Origin: Gnetum montanum
Lineage: Eukaryota > Streptophyta > Gnetopsida > Gnetales > Gnetaceae
NCBI GenBank assembly: GCA_015680685.1
Contig: MNCI01038244.1
Coordinates: 95,831-159,830, forward strand
Length of the DNA stretch: 64,000 bases
Direction: 5' to 3'
This document shows, in pieces, positions 24,000 to 36,180 of the stretch; the first letter of the stretch is position 1; each line of letters starts with the position of its first letter. The notes below the pieces were generated by a model. That model searched no databases. It was not told the DNA's origin and saw only the letters and a list, made by a program, of their open reading frames with translations. The position numbers were made by a program, and so were the translations under genes.

Positions 24000-24503
24000 A
24001 GGAGTGGTATGAAAAATGGCCACAAAGGTATCCTCTGTGTTCTATGTGATGGAAATAGCACAATCCACAGTTAAGATGGGAAACTTACTAAACACATTTG
24101 GCATTACACTAATGGCTAATGTTGTAATTGCATTGGCTATGGGATTTTCATTTTTGGGTATGTGTTGGATATCAACATCTATGAATTGTTGTAATAATTA
24201 CTTCCCTAGGTCATAGTAAGGTTGTAAGTGCTTGACTTTACATGCATAAACTTTGGTTACTTGATTAACCATGAGTTGTGAATCATCTTTGATATCTAAT
24301 AATCTAATTCCTAGGTCATAAGGTACCATCATCCCTCTAATCAAACCTTCATATTCTACTATGTTATTGGTACATGGAAACTCAAAATAATAGGTGAATG
24401 GCTGGATTTCACCAAATGGGAATGTTATGATGGTAGTGGCACTAACCCCATGGGTAGTTGAAGCTTCATCATAGTGCATGACTACCTCATAACCCTCAAG
24501 CAC
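24000..24503 (-). pseudogene. T2 archaeal-type RNase H
   Basis: The frame 24503-24198 reads YDEASTTHGVSATTIITFPF, CTNNIVEYEGLIRGM and DIKDDSQLMVNQVTKVYAC. Asp (YDE), Glu (YEG) and Asp (DDSQ) are all kept. The end of the domain, with the fourth acid, lies in a shifted frame near 24120. Confidence 0.85.
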
Positions 24504-24509
24504 TTAGCT

Positions 24510-26190
24510 AATGGTGTTAATATGCTCATTAAGGAATTTAGGATCTATAGTTGCTTGGTCATCAATAGGTAAAACTATGAGTTGTACAGCTATAGCTTGA
24601 TGTTTCATCAAGGATTGAGAGATGTAATGAAGGTCAACCTCTATGGTTATGGCTTTCCATCAAGCTATATGGATACTTTCATAGATGTTGTTAATATGCA
24701 AATGACGTTGACTTGACTTCTAAAGAGGTAGTGTACCACTTCTTCAAAGAAAAGACTAGTACTAGACAATACTTCTCTAGTTTAGTGTATCAAGTCTCAT
24801 GGGCAACTAATGCATGGCTAAGGTAGTATACAACCATTTCTGCTCCATCATCACATTTTTGATAAAGTAGATAGGAAATGGACATATCAGAGATGGCAAG
24901 GTAGATGTAAAATGATTTACCCCCTTATGGAGGATAGACTATCGATAGTTATGTCAATTTTTGGTTAAGGTTTTCAAATGCCTCTTGGCATTTAGCTGTC
25001 CACTCATAGTAAATCCCTTTTTTTAAATAAGTGCTACATGGGTTGTAGCTTTATCCGTAAGCCTAGCAATGAACCTATGAATAAACTATAGTCTTCGTTG
25101 TAGTTCTTGAAGCTCCTTAAGGTTGATAGATGCTACTAATTTGGATATGGCCTTAACCTTATCAAGATCAACATGTATCCCTACTTCAAAGACTACAAAG
25201 CCAAGCATCTTACCAATCTTGACACTGAAGATACATTTCTTAGGATTAAGCCTAAGCTCATACTTAAGGCATCATTTAAGCACAAGGTCTAGGTCATTAT
25301 CATGATTGTTGGCCACTTTGGACTTAATTGCAATATTATCTACATAATCATTGAGCAAACTTAACATGTACTTGCTAAATATATAGGTCATGACTTGATA
25401 GGCTGCTCCAGTGTTCTTAAGACCAAAAGACATCATAGTATAGTAAAAGGCACCCCAAAGGGTCATGAAGGTCATGCTAAGTTGGTGCTTTGGGTTGATC
25501 CTAATCTAGTTATATTTTAAGAATCCATCTGTAAAGCACAACAAGGCATGTCTAGTCATAGTATTAATAAGTTATCAATACTAGGCAAAGGGAAGTCATC
25601 CTTGATAGTCGCTTTATTTAGGTCTTGAAAATTAATGCAAATATAGATACAGCCATTTTTCTTAGGAACTACCACTATGTTGAACACCCATTCTGTGTAA
25701 TCAATAGCCCTAATGAAACTAGCTTGGTAGAGCTTTGAGATATCAGCACGAACTTCCAAGGACAAATTAGGTCTAATTTTGTGCACTTTTTGGTTAAAAG
25801 GTCTAATGTCGGGATTTAGTATGATGTTGTGCTAGACTAAACATGGGTCTAGGCCTAGAATTTCTACATATGACCAGCAAAAGGCCTTAATTTTGCTTTA
25901 TAGGACCTTGGTGATGTCTTGAGCATGTTGAGGTACCAATGAAAAACTTAGTTTAAGGGTTTTCTCCCCAGCACTGTGTGTTGTAACATGAACCTTAACT
26001 AGAAAGTCTTCAGTTATGTCACCTACCTCTAATTCAAGAGTTTTGACTAGGTTTTCAAGACATTCTAAAGGTTTCTCTATTGAATCTATGTGGTCTATAA
26101 GACACTTAGGCTCAAGATCTAGGCAATTAGGGTCGATATACCATCCAACGTCACTGTGAGGTCCATGTAGATACAAAGGTAAACTGATTT
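24510..26190 (-). pseudogene. T2 RT and RNase H
   Basis: The N-terminal linker (26176-25898) reads VGWYIDPNCLDLEPK. Fingers (25786-25556) hold VVVPKKNGCIYICINFQDLN, and the palm (25475-25272) has MSFGLKNTGAAYQVMTYIFS and LNDYVDNIAIKSK, where the YVDD motif has become YVDN. RNase H follows to 24510. Losing the second Asp of YVDD would inactivate the polymerase. Confidence 0.85.
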
Positions 26191-26199
26191 ACTTCTAGG

Positions 26200-28253
26200 T
26201 ACTCATACAAATGCATATTAAGTGGAACCTAGGTAAAAGTAAATAAATAATGCTAAAATGCTATAAACTTATGCAAACACATGTAAATATAATGTAAGCA
26301 AGGTCACCCAAGTCATCAATGAGGTAAGGTCAATTCAACAAAGTGCAATAGAGGCCAACAAGGGTTAAATGAAGGGGAGATATAAGAAATAAGAGTACAA
26401 ATGTTTAACAAAGATCACAATTTTGTCAGTTTTAGGCCTTAGTAGACCATGATGCCATTTTAGAGTCTTGGTGGACCTTGATGGTAATTTAAGGCCTTAG
26501 CAAACCACGATCACATGGTGTCATGGTCAAAGAAGGTCAAAACCCATTATTTGATACCATTCAAAGGCCAAATAAAGATAAATAAAGCTATAATAAGAAA
26601 ATAAAGAACACATAAGGCTATATAAAGGCCATAGAAAGTCAACAACATGAACAATGCAACCCAAGTCCAAAAATAAGCCAAAATACTATGTAATAAGGAA
26701 AAAATAAAGTAAAACAAGCACTATCTAGTAACATTTAGCTAATATAGGTCAAAATGGTTAGTTTTTTCTAGTTTTAGACCTTAGCAAGCCATGTTTTGAG
26801 GCTACTAGGCTATTAGATGAGTTTGGACATTAATCATGGCTATTTTTAGGCTATTTTGGCCCAAAAATCAAGTGTTTTGAAGCTTTCATGCTAGGCTCAG
26901 CATGGAAAAAGGGACCCTTAGTGTAGAGACCAAGGAAAATAGGTTTTGGGATGCTCAAAGGTTCAAAATTGAGGTTTTGGGACCCTCCCAAGATAGTGCA
27001 AGGCTAGATCCATCAAAATCAAGCACTCTAGAGATCTATAAAGGCCAAAAAGTAGGTTTTGAAGCCTTCCCTGCTTGTTTCAATGTTGGCTAGTGTGGAA
27101 GAAAATGGGGCTCAGTGTGGAAAATCAAGACCTTATCCAAAATAAGATCAAATTTGATCAAACAAGAAGCCCAAAGCTAGATCTAGAAGTTATGCATCCT
27201 ATAGCTTCATTTTGAGGTAGTTTGAGTTAATTTTGAGTGTTGAAACATGTCAAAATGGCTTCCCACCATTTTTCCATGCTAAGCATAGTATCCTTAGCAT
27301 GGAAGAATGTGGGATAGTTATTTTCCATATTTAGAGTGTTTATAAGCACTTTGACCAAGTTTTCAAGCTCCTAGGGTTGTAGACCTTGGTTCTACAGGTT
27401 TCTAGCTGATTTTGAGCACATTTGGAGGTCATTCAAGGGTACTTATAGTTCCTCCCTATTTCCATGCTAGGGGAGTTATTCCAGCATGGATGAATTGGGG
27501 GAATGGATTTTGGAGTTTAAAACAAGGTCAAACAAGCAAAATTTGAAGGCTATGAGGTCCAGCTTCTCTAGCATAGATATTTGGCTTTTAGGAGTGCCAT
27601 CTTGTCACTAGAAGTGAAAAAGTAGCTTTTCCCCCTTGTTTCCATGCTATACAATGTGGAAAAAATTTCCTCTAGTTTGAATGAAGCAAGAACCCTAGAT
27701 CTAAGTTAATTTTCCTCACAATCAACCATGCATGTCAACTTTTGGAGTTGTTAGGGCTAAGGATTAGGGTTACATGTCAAAATTTGGTAGTTTTGAGAAT
27801 TCCCAAGTGGTTTTTTTAGCTTCCCCCCTTTTCTCCATGCTAGGGCTAGGGAGATTAGTGTGGAAGACTTGTGGGAACCATTTTTGACCATCTGGGATCA
27901 ATTTCTTGAAGTTTGAAAGCTCTAATGATTATTGACAGTGTTCTAGAGTGCATGTCATTTGATGTCATTTTGAGGTATTTAGGAGCTTCAAACAAGTTCC
28001 TCCTTGATTTTCCACACTAGGGATACTATGATCAGCATGGAAAATGGATTCGTAGCATGGAAGAATGATAAATCAAAAATTTGGAGCAATTTTGGCCTTA
28101 ATTTATCATGCATGCATGCCTATAGGGTTGCCAGGGTGAAGAACTATGGTTTGAGCTTAAGTTTGGTTAGTTTAGAGATTTTCTAGATGGTTTTTGAGCT
28201 TCCCCCCTATTCTCCATGCTAAGGATAACATGATGAGTGTGGAAGACTAGGGG
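26200..28253 (-). other. T2 spacer between protease and RT, broken
   Basis: Minisatellite-like TTTTAGGCCTTAG words at 26430-26520 and 26765-26790, then from 26885 a long array of CCATGCTA and AGCATGG words about 190 bp apart (for example 27274, 27464, 27642, 27834 and 28213). No coding frame; the array ends at the T3 insertion. Confidence 0.65.
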
Positions 28254-29347
28254 TGAAACACCACCAAATTTGGACTACAATGTCTCAACTACAAATTTAC
28301 CTAATTGTCAATATGAGGCCACTTAGAAAAATTTGCAAAAATGTTGTAGATTTTTCCCTTTTTGTAGGCCCTTTTTGTCCCAAATTGTAACTACTTTCAA
28401 CCCCATGCAAGACAATAGAGAGCATAGTCCTGAATCATAGTCTCCAAAGTTGAATTTTTTTTTTGGTACATTGTAGTTCTCTTGGCACACGTACATGTAG
28501 TCGGTAGCATAATCACAGTCTTGCAATCTTACAAAGTTTGGCAAAGCACAACAAAGCATAACACTGCTAGCCTTAGTGAAGAGCATAGTTAGATGACAAC
28601 GTAGCTCCAACCGTCCTACTACCATGTGGCAATCTCTCTTCATTTCACACTAAACCTAGGCCAACAAATACCCATGCCATCAACATTTTCAGGGTTGGAA
28701 AATTTGAGAATCGATTAAGTTAGCAAATTCAAAGTTTGAAAAAATTAAAGGCACACTAGCGAACTGGAGAAAGGCAAAGTTGTATACCACCGTAGCTCAC
28801 TGTAGGACACTATAGGACACTGCAACCCACTACACACCATAGCGGCCAACCCTACAAGTAGAAGCACCATGGCAAAACATTAGTCTTCATGGCCAGACAC
28901 CCCAAAGACTATGACTATGTTATCCATTACACCTATTGTACACCATGTACCTTCTCATCTCTTCTAGAGTTAACTATGCTCAACCCCATTTGGGGTGGTG
29001 TTTCATTCTCTCTCTCTATTCTTCTTTGCATTTTTAGCATTTTACTCACATTTTCTACCATTTCAATGCATAATTGTGCTTGGGTGGTGGTCCCAGCATG
29101 TTGACACCTTCATTTCTTGATGAAACCTTTGGCTACATTCACCTCCATGGACACCGCTAATACCATTAACACTACATGAACACTTAGCATCATTTTGCCT
29201 CGCATTCAGTAAGTTCTCATTTGATCAAAAAGACCATTTAGGGCACCCCATCTCTACCTCCAACAGGCCCTCACATAGACAAGGGGTTAGGATTGTGTGC
29301 CCATGGATCCCTCAATGTTCCAAGCACTAAATTTTTTGATTGCTACA
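28254..29347 (+). repeat. T3 5' LTR, shortened
   Basis: Starts TGAAACACCACC, ends ATTGCTACA, followed at once by the primer-binding site. At 1094 bp it is about 445 bp shorter than the solo LTR because most of the U3 word array is missing. The TATA box of the sister LTRs (CTATAAATACCCC) reads CAACAAATACCCA here (28661-28673). Confidence 0.85.
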
Positions 29348-29353
29348 ATTTTT

Positions 29354-29372
29354 TGGTGCTAGAAGGAGGGCC
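29354..29372 (+). other. T3 primer-binding site
   Basis: TGGTGCTAGAAGGAGGGCC starts seven bases after the LTR end and matches the T4 site (TGGCACTAGAAGGAGGG) at most positions. A TGG start is expected for pairing with a tRNA 3' CCA end. I could not name the tRNA. Confidence 0.8.
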
Positions 29373-30605
29373 AAACCATTTTCCTCTTCAGTCTCCATTG
29401 CATTTGTTTCCCATTCTCTCTACATCACCATTGCTAGCTTCAAGCTAGCATAGACCCAACACCCTTTTGGACTTGCTACACATGTAGTAGTAGTTGGATC
29501 TTAGGCTAGCACAGGCATTATCTACTAACCAATTGGTGTAGACTGGACCCCATTGTCGGTTCCCCTAGAACCTTGTGTAGCAACCCCAGAGCATATATTA
29601 CCATAATTAGCCAAATTCTAGGCACATAGTAGAGAGCATAGTTGGCTCTTGACATAGAGAGTAGTCTCCAAAGTTAGCCATTTTTTGTAGTTTCCAAAGT
29701 TAGCCATTTTTTTGTAGTTACCAAAGTTAGCCATTTTCCACAACTAGCAACCTCTGCAATCTCCTCTCACAACTAATCCGCATATGTGAGTTCTGAGCAA
29801 CCTTCAACTTCAATCTCAAGCACACTCACTATCTTTCCCACTCAAAAAGAATCCAAGAGTGATTGCCCTACTAGTCATGCTATGGCAAATCTAAGGCAAT
29901 CTCTAACACTGTGTGGCCAAGACCTCAAGTATACTATGCTAAATGATTAACAATATAACTTCATATTTGTAAAGATCCAAGTAGGCCTATTCATAGACCA
30001 CTTGGACATGTAAACCAAATGGGGCAACAAACTCATTCACTAGAGCAGGTGTGAGTATATCCCCTCCCTAATCAACTTTATGCTGCTCATGGAACCTTAC
30101 CATTGGATACTTTCCCAACTCATCCAAACAAATGAGAGTGAAGTAAGAATAAACTAAGGAGAACCCTTGCAAGAAGAGTAGGATGAGTTCAAAGCTCATT
30201 CCAAGCACAAGGACTCCTTCCACACTATTTTCTAATGAACAACCCATGGTCTAACCCTTCCACAGTCCCGTTCAACTATCTTTCTTAAGACAGTCATAGC
30301 CCTGGTGTCACCTTCTAGTTCAATGCCTATCATGATGACACACCAGATGTAGCATACGCATCATGGTGTAATACCTCTTGTTAACTTACCCTTCATGTCA
30401 TTATCGCAACTTGCTTAGTCATCTCTACCAACAGCAATCATGTCTCCTCAACCTTACATTCATACAGTGCATGTCTCCTAGCCCTAAATGACTTAACCAC
30501 CTTATGTCTAGCCTATTTCATTGGCACACTCAATGGTGGTCCAACCCACACACATAGCTTGCCCCAATCACTAGGCATGTAGCATAGCCAACGCAACAAG
30601 CATCT
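29373..30605 (+). pseudogene. T3 leader and upstream ORF remnant
   Basis: The first 500 bases are leader with TAGTTACCAAAGTTAGCCAT-like repeats near 29670-29740. From about 29960 a decayed frame is similar to the T4 upstream ORF (48927-49277): KIQ, a basic stretch and an EYIPSL/KFIPST-like segment line up in order. The region is broken by the solo LTR at 30606. Function unknown. Confidence 0.5.
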
Positions 30606-30669
30606 TGAAACACCATCAAATTTGGACTCCTAGGTTTCAATGCAAATTTGGCTAAGTGTCAAAAATTGG

Positions 30670-31170
30670 CAAATTTTTCTAAGTGTTGAGACTATGCTTC
30701 CACTCTTGGGACTATGCTCTAGAGCATAGTCAACATAGTCTATATGAATAGCCAAGATTTGCAAAATTTTTCTAGTGTCAATAGTAGCTATAGATTTTGC
30801 TAAGTGTTAGACTATGCTTTCCCTACTAGGACTATGCTCTAGAGTGTAGTCAGCATACTCTACACACCAATGACTGATTTTGCAAATTTTCCTAAGTGTC
30901 AAGTTAAAAGCTATCAGGCACAGTTGGGATGGAAGAAATAGTTCAATAGATTTTCTAACTTCTAAGACTACACTCCCTACTACGCTTTAGAGTGTGGTTA
31001 GCATAGTCTATATGAGGACATTAGTTTCTACCAAATTTCTCTAAGTGTTAAGGCTACACTCTCACTACCAAGCTTATGCTCTAGAGTGTAGTCAATGTAG
31101 CCTACACTAAACCCCATCTTTTGGCAAAATTTGTCCAACTCTTTGGACTACGCTCTAGAGTGTAGATAGT
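30670..31170. repeat. T3 word array in U3
   Basis: About five units of 100-150 bp, each with AATTTTTCTAAGTGT followed by GACTATGCTCT and AGAGCATAGTC words. At 30710-30731 the two words abut as a perfect 22-bp palindrome. The array is repeated in the 3' LTR (62585-63120) and in the T3 spacer, and is almost lost in the 5' LTR. Confidence 0.8.
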
Positions 31171-31583
31171 GTAGTCATCTAGGACTGTCTCCAGAAGCCT
31201 CTAGAGCTTAGCACTAGTCTTCATCTTAGCTTTAACATTCCTTTGGTAAGCAAGATTAGAAATTTTCATTTCTTTTTCATCCTCCATTTGCCCCAAAAAT
31301 TTTACCTATGCTCAACACCACTCAAAAGAGTGGACAACATAGTCCCAGAGTGTAGTCTCCAAACTGCACTATTTTGCATTATTTTTAGGTACTTGGAAAT
31401 TTGTTCACCACTTGCCTTTGCAATATTGATAGCATAGTCATAGTTTGGTAGTCGCACAAGGTCCACTAAAGCACACTAGTAGAACACCATTTGTTTTAGT
31501 GGGAGTGTATTTGGGGCTAGCATAGTCCCAACTACTCCTCTACCACATGCTACCAAATCCATGGTTCGCACTAATCCTAGCTC

Positions 31584-31595
31584 TATAAATACCCC
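31584..31595 (+). promoter_or_regulatory. TATA box of the T3 solo LTR
   Basis: TATAAATACCCC, identical at 63500-63511 in the 3' LTR, about 420 bases after the word array. It is a good core promoter candidate for LTR transcription. Confidence 0.7.
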
Positions 31596-32149
31596 AATGT
31601 TCCACATTTTAGGGGTTGGAAAATCAAAAGAAAAATTGACAAACTTGGGCATTGGTATTTTTAGCACTCCAGCACCCTAGCGCACTTAGCATTTTGATGA
31701 ACTTTGTGATAGCACTTGGCATCCCTGCACACCACTACTACACCATTGCATCTCCAAACCACCGTAGCCTATAGGACACCATGATAGCTAACCTAGCAGG
31801 TTCAAACTCATGGTGGACATTACTTTTTGTAGCCCAGACACCCTGAGACTATGACTATGCTACCTTCTATGCTTGTTTGTACACCGTGTACCTCCTCATC
31901 TTTTCTTTTGTNAAACCCTTGACTACACTTGCCCTCATAGGCACTGTGGACATTGCAAACACTATGCAAACCCCTCACATTCGTTCATTGTAACATCCTG
32001 TAAGTCCCAGTTTGATTGACAAGATTGTTCTAGGCACCTTGCCTCCATTTTCTAGCAGGCCCTAACACAAACGCAGGGTCAAGGTTGTATGACCACAAAC
32101 CTCTCCATGTACCATTTTAGCCTCTAATTTTTTTGGTCGCTACACACCT

Positions 32150-33480
32150 CAGATGGTCCCACAACTTGCAACTAGGCCATGGACCACACAACTAGTACAA
32201 CCAACACAACCTACTATAGCATCCCAAAACCTAGATTAGTCATTCCAACTAATCCAAACCTTGATAGAAGAGTGAAGTAACTCAAGGATACCTCCTTCAA
32301 AATATTTAACATAGTGAACTTCTACAAGGATGATTCCATAAGTCCTGTTATCTCACCACTAACTTTTCCAATTGGGATCCTGTTACCCTAATTCACCAAG
32401 TACAATAATGAAGGCGATCCCAACACACACCTAGTGATATTCAGGTTTGAGTGCCTACTACTGCAAGCATGGCCACACACCATCATATGCATTTTTGCCA
32501 TGTCACTCACTGGTAATGCACTAGACTAGTACCATGCATTACCTAGGGGCTCTATCTCCTCTTTGAAGGATCTTTTGAGATAGTTTGTGACACACTTCAA
32601 GTATAACTTGAAGATTGAAACTATCCTAAACCAACTAATGTAGATTTATCAGGTTCATCTAGAGCTTGTGCAAAAATTTATCCAATGCTGAAGTGCCTCA
32701 TTGAATGAAATTTGAGAGCCAATAGCCAAGATGCACCTTCTAGCCATCTTCAAGGGTGTAGTCAATGACGTCATCAAGTCAAAATTATACTACTTGGCCT
32801 TATAGCCTCTAAGCCAAGCCTTTACCCAAACAAAGTGCATACAAGATGTGGTGAAAGCCAGCAAGGACCTAGCCTACATGGCCTATAAAAACCTACATGT
32901 CAAAAAGGACAAGGATAAGGGAAAGCAAACTACAACCATGGCAACTATGGCCAAATAGGCCAAAATAGTCAACCCAAGGCCAATGGCTAGGCCACCCAAG
33001 GCCCTAACCAATAATCAAACCACCAGCCCTAACACTACAGTAACTAACCAACTCACATCATCGGTGGCCATAGTGCAAGCCACTCGTAGGTCCAACTTTG
33101 AGTGCAAGGATCACTCAAAGTACACCCTGCTACCATAAAAACCTTTGGAACTATTAGACCAATTGTTAAAGGCTAGACCTATCCAGTATAAGAAAATGTT
33201 TGAAGATGCTCATAAAAGACACGATAGATATTGTGAACTCCTAGGGAATCCATGTTGATAGCACCAAATGAGCCTATGGTCCTAAAACACTTTAGAATAC
33301 ATTGATTTTGCGACTACCATTGGTCTCTCAGTCACAACACTGGTTTTTGCATAGCCCTGTAGGATGGCCTCTAAAGGATGATTGATAAAGGCAAGTTGGT
33401 ACTTGATGCTACTAACTCAGCTAGGCCTCAAAACCAATCTATGAGGGTGTATAAGGAACCTTTGAATTTAGATGATGTAG
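32150..33480 (+). pseudogene. T3 gag
   Basis: Capsid and nucleocapsid of the Tat element. From about 32390 the frame gives KYNNEGDPNTHLVIFRFECL, then LPRGSISSLKDLL and GVVNDVIKSKLYYLAL, which match T4 gag closely. The C-terminal zinc-binding segment near 33310 reads FCDYHWSLSHNTGFC (Cys, His, His, Cys spacing kept except an altered G-H-D). In-frame stops are frequent, mostly TAG or TAA where T4 has Gln or Trp. Confidence 0.8.
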
Positions 33481-34140
33481 GTTATGTCATCAATGGTATT
33501 AGTGTTAATGACAACCCAAAATTGGTGTAATGATCATTTGTGATCCATGTGCCCTTTGGTAGCGCAACGGCCTCCGTAGCCCCTATAGGTTTGAGGCCCC
33601 CCTTTGTTATCATAGTTCCACCCCAAGCACCTACAATGCCTTTTTTCATTAGGGTCCCATCCCATGTTGCATCAACAACAACCACCTAACCATCCTTCTT
33701 GGTCATGGTGCCATAACATGTTGATCCCTCTCATACCCAAAGCTTGGCAATGGCTAATGCATTGGTCCCTTCCCATTCAAGGGCCAATCCTACTGGTGTC
33801 ATAGGTAGACCATCTAGGTGGCAACCTAGGAGGCCCAATGAGTGCCTTGTAGATAGGATGATTAGGAAACTTTAGGAGCAAAGAGTGCTTAGTCTATCAA
33901 AGCCAATCCCTATGGTCAAAACAACTAAGGAGGCCATCACCAGCAACTCACAATCAAGAACTAGGGCCCCTATGTAGGCCAAGCCAATAAAGCCCAAGTC
34001 ACCTCCCCACGAAATTCATCTTTTAAGATGTATGGAAGAGGTGAAAGTTAGCAAAAGTGCAACCAATGGAAAAGACTTCATAAATGCATTAGCCTAGGTT
34101 AAGTAAGCTCTAAAATAGAAGAACACGACATTGAGCCTAT
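33481..34140 (+). pseudogene. T3 gag-protease linker
   Basis: Low-complexity, Pro/Ala/Val-rich decayed frames with no recognisable domain; it equals the T4 stretch that contains the assembly gap. It should be part of the gag-pro polyprotein. Confidence 0.4.
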
Positions 34141-34149
34141 ATGACCTAA

Positions 34150-34990
34150 TTATAACCTCATCTACCCACCACGAACTACTAGTCTAGATGCTGACCACCA
34201 TTCCTATCATGAAGGACATCCTAGTAGATGAGCATTCGATCCATACTATGATGTTACCTCTTGTGCCACAAAAATTGAGCTCCACACCCCTCAGATTTTG
34301 TGATGAGGTGATTAAGGTCAACCTTGAGAAGGGTGAGGTCATAATGGCCCCCATGTTCTTCACCATAAGTGTCGAGCAATGTAAAATTTGGAGGGTGCAC
34401 ATTGATGATGGGGTAGCAACGAATGTTATCCCATAAATTTTCATTAATAAGTTAGGCCTATGAACTAGATCAAGCCAACAAAAATCATATGCCTAAAGTC
34501 CTTTAATGGGTCATGCATCATTGTTAAGGGTACCATCACAATAGCATTTGTGGCAGGGGAGCAATCCCCACCACCACTAAATTCATCATCATAGAGGAAA
34601 TTCCAAGCTTTAACTTAATTTTTGGTAGGCCATGGTTGGCCCAATTATGAGTCGTTTCCTCTCCTATCTATCAAGAAATCAACCTTTCATATGAGGGTGG
34701 TGAAGTTATCATCCATGGTGATAATGCTAACCCTTTGGCTATGAACAACATTGATACAGAGTAAGGGTCAGAGGTGGAGTTCCCCAATGATGCATATGTA
34801 GTAAAGGATGATAGCAAAACACATGAGGTTGACACACCCAAAAAGGTGGTAGAAACCACTGACCTTTAGGAGGATGCCCTATGGGCAAAGTTGCCCTTCA
34901 ACATAGTAAGAAAGAATTAGGAAGACTATCAAATAGTGCAATATTGGCCCTATGTGCCTCCTAACCCACACCAAATTAGGAAGCAACTAT
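34150..34990 (+). pseudogene. T3 aspartic protease
   Basis: Retropepsin-type protease that would cut the polyprotein. The frame 34188-34436 ends with KIWRVHIDDGVATNVIP, the active-site loop, and a stop follows where T4 continues. Downstream pieces in shifted frames match T4 (KSFNGS, KGTIT, LWAKLPFNIV near 34885). The active-site triad reads DDG, not DSG or DTG; T4 has the same. Confidence 0.8.
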
Positions 34991-34999
34991 GCATCTAAG

Positions 35000-35682
35000 G
35001 TACCCCCTTACTCTAAAGGTGCACTAAGAACCTACCATCTATTCACTTCCCTGCACCCTACATCTTGCTTCCCATTTACGTCGCATTAGCACTATAGCAT
35101 ATTATTTGCATTTAGTCTAATTGCTTATCTTACCATCTACATCGCCTATACATTTGATAGCTTAGTTTACATTTCTGTCATTATTACTTTATTAAATTTT
35201 CTTTCATGCATTAAAATCATAAAAACTAAAATTATAAAAATAAAAGGTAGCAATAGATAGCTTTCCATGGCCTTAAATTAGCAACTCGTGGCCTGGAATG
35301 GCCTAAAACTACCATCCTCAATTCCCTTGTAGTGGCCTGAAATGACCTTAAACTATCCTCATTAATCCTACCAACACAACCTAAAATGACCTTAAACTAG
35401 CATCAGCGCTCCTGCTATGGCCTTAAACTAGCATGGGGGTCACAATGGCCTAGTTACACTATCGTTGCATAATACTAAGTTAGCATATCAATACATCACA
35501 TCATGAGCATAGCAAGTGCATAGCAAATAACCATAAAACATTAAAAAAAGTTTACACATTACACATTACATATAGAAAATGTATTCATTAGATGTCATAT
35601 GAATAGTAGTACATAGCATAAACAACATCATGTGGTAAAAATATAGCAAAAATAGCAAAAATGCCCAACAACAGGGGTACAT
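35000..35682 (+). other. T3 spacer, left part
   Basis: No sense coding region. Contains the minisatellite at 35262-35470. It is also the region downstream of the antisense gene's stop, so the 3' end of that transcript should lie here. Confidence 0.6.
35262..35470. repeat. T3 minisatellite after protease
   Basis: Five or so units of 35-45 bp with CCTTAAACTAGCAT or CCTAAAACTACCAT plus GGCCT-type words. The same word type occurs after protease in T4 (45255-45550) and in the 3' UTRs. Confidence 0.75.
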
Positions 35683-35770
35683 CTAGTCATGCTCAATCAA
35701 TGGCACTAGGTGGGGGTGGACGTTCTTCATCCTCCATCGTGTTATTGGTGCCACAGCATCTCCTAGTACA
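35683..35770 (-). pseudogene. T3 antisense gene, exon 8 (terminal exon)
   Basis: The last exon starts at 51306 after a GTGGTAG acceptor, is split almost at once by T4, and resumes here. It reads on in phase 0 as LGDAVAPITRWRMKNVHPHL and ends in TAG at 35683-35685. T4 sits one to five bases inside this exon; its target duplication is GTACA (35766-35770) and GTACC (51303-51307). Confidence 0.7.
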
Positions 35771-35989
35771 TGTACTGTCCGAAATCGTCGGCGTAAGGCT
35801 GGAAGGAAATGAACACTGAAAGATCTTCGGAGAGATACAGACAACCCTACCTTCGCATGAGGGCAAGCTGGAAAAATGAAGGTAGAGTGCCTTGGATGGT
35901 CCGCACGTAGATCAACTAAGGACTTCCCCGAGCGTACGCTATTGCCTGCGTTGGGGTTATCGTCACAACCGTAAAACAGAGAATATAAT

Positions 35990-36180
35990 AGAGTGTAACG
36001 AAAATAACAGAGCGTAACGAACATAACAAAGCGTAATGAATGTAACAGAGTGTAACAAACGTAACAAAGCGTAATGAATGTAACAGAGCATAATGAACGT
36101 AATAGAGCGTAATGAACATAATAGAGTGTAATGAATGTAACAGAGAGTAATGAACGTAACAGGACGTAAATGTAAACAGA
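35990..36180. repeat. 19-bp tandem repeat in T4 3' LTR
   Basis: Nine full units and one worn unit of AGAGCGTAATGAACGTAAC type. Frames on the minus strand that seem to code for Tyr/Leu/Val-rich protein are made by this repeat and are not genes. Confidence 0.9.

Larger units (their letters stand above)
21252..28253 (-). mobile_element. T2: Tat-clade gypsy element, incomplete
   Basis: Minus-strand element inserted in the T1 spacer. Present: 3' LTR, polypurine tract, short 3' UTR, integrase, archaeal-type RNase H, RT/RNase H and part of the spacer. T3 cuts it at 28253, so the rest, including gag and the 5' LTR, should resume after T3, outside this window. Confidence 0.8.
30606..32144 (+). repeat. 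Solo LTR of the T3 family
   Basis: Starts TGAAACACC and ends GGTCGCTACA, with no primer-binding site after it. Flanks CATCT (30601-30605) and CACCT (32145-32149) are a target duplication with one transition. It keeps the U3 word array (30670-31170) and the TATA box (31584-31595). It arose from a T3-family insertion into the T3 gag region and later LTR-LTR recombination. Base 31912 is unresolved. Confidence 0.85.
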
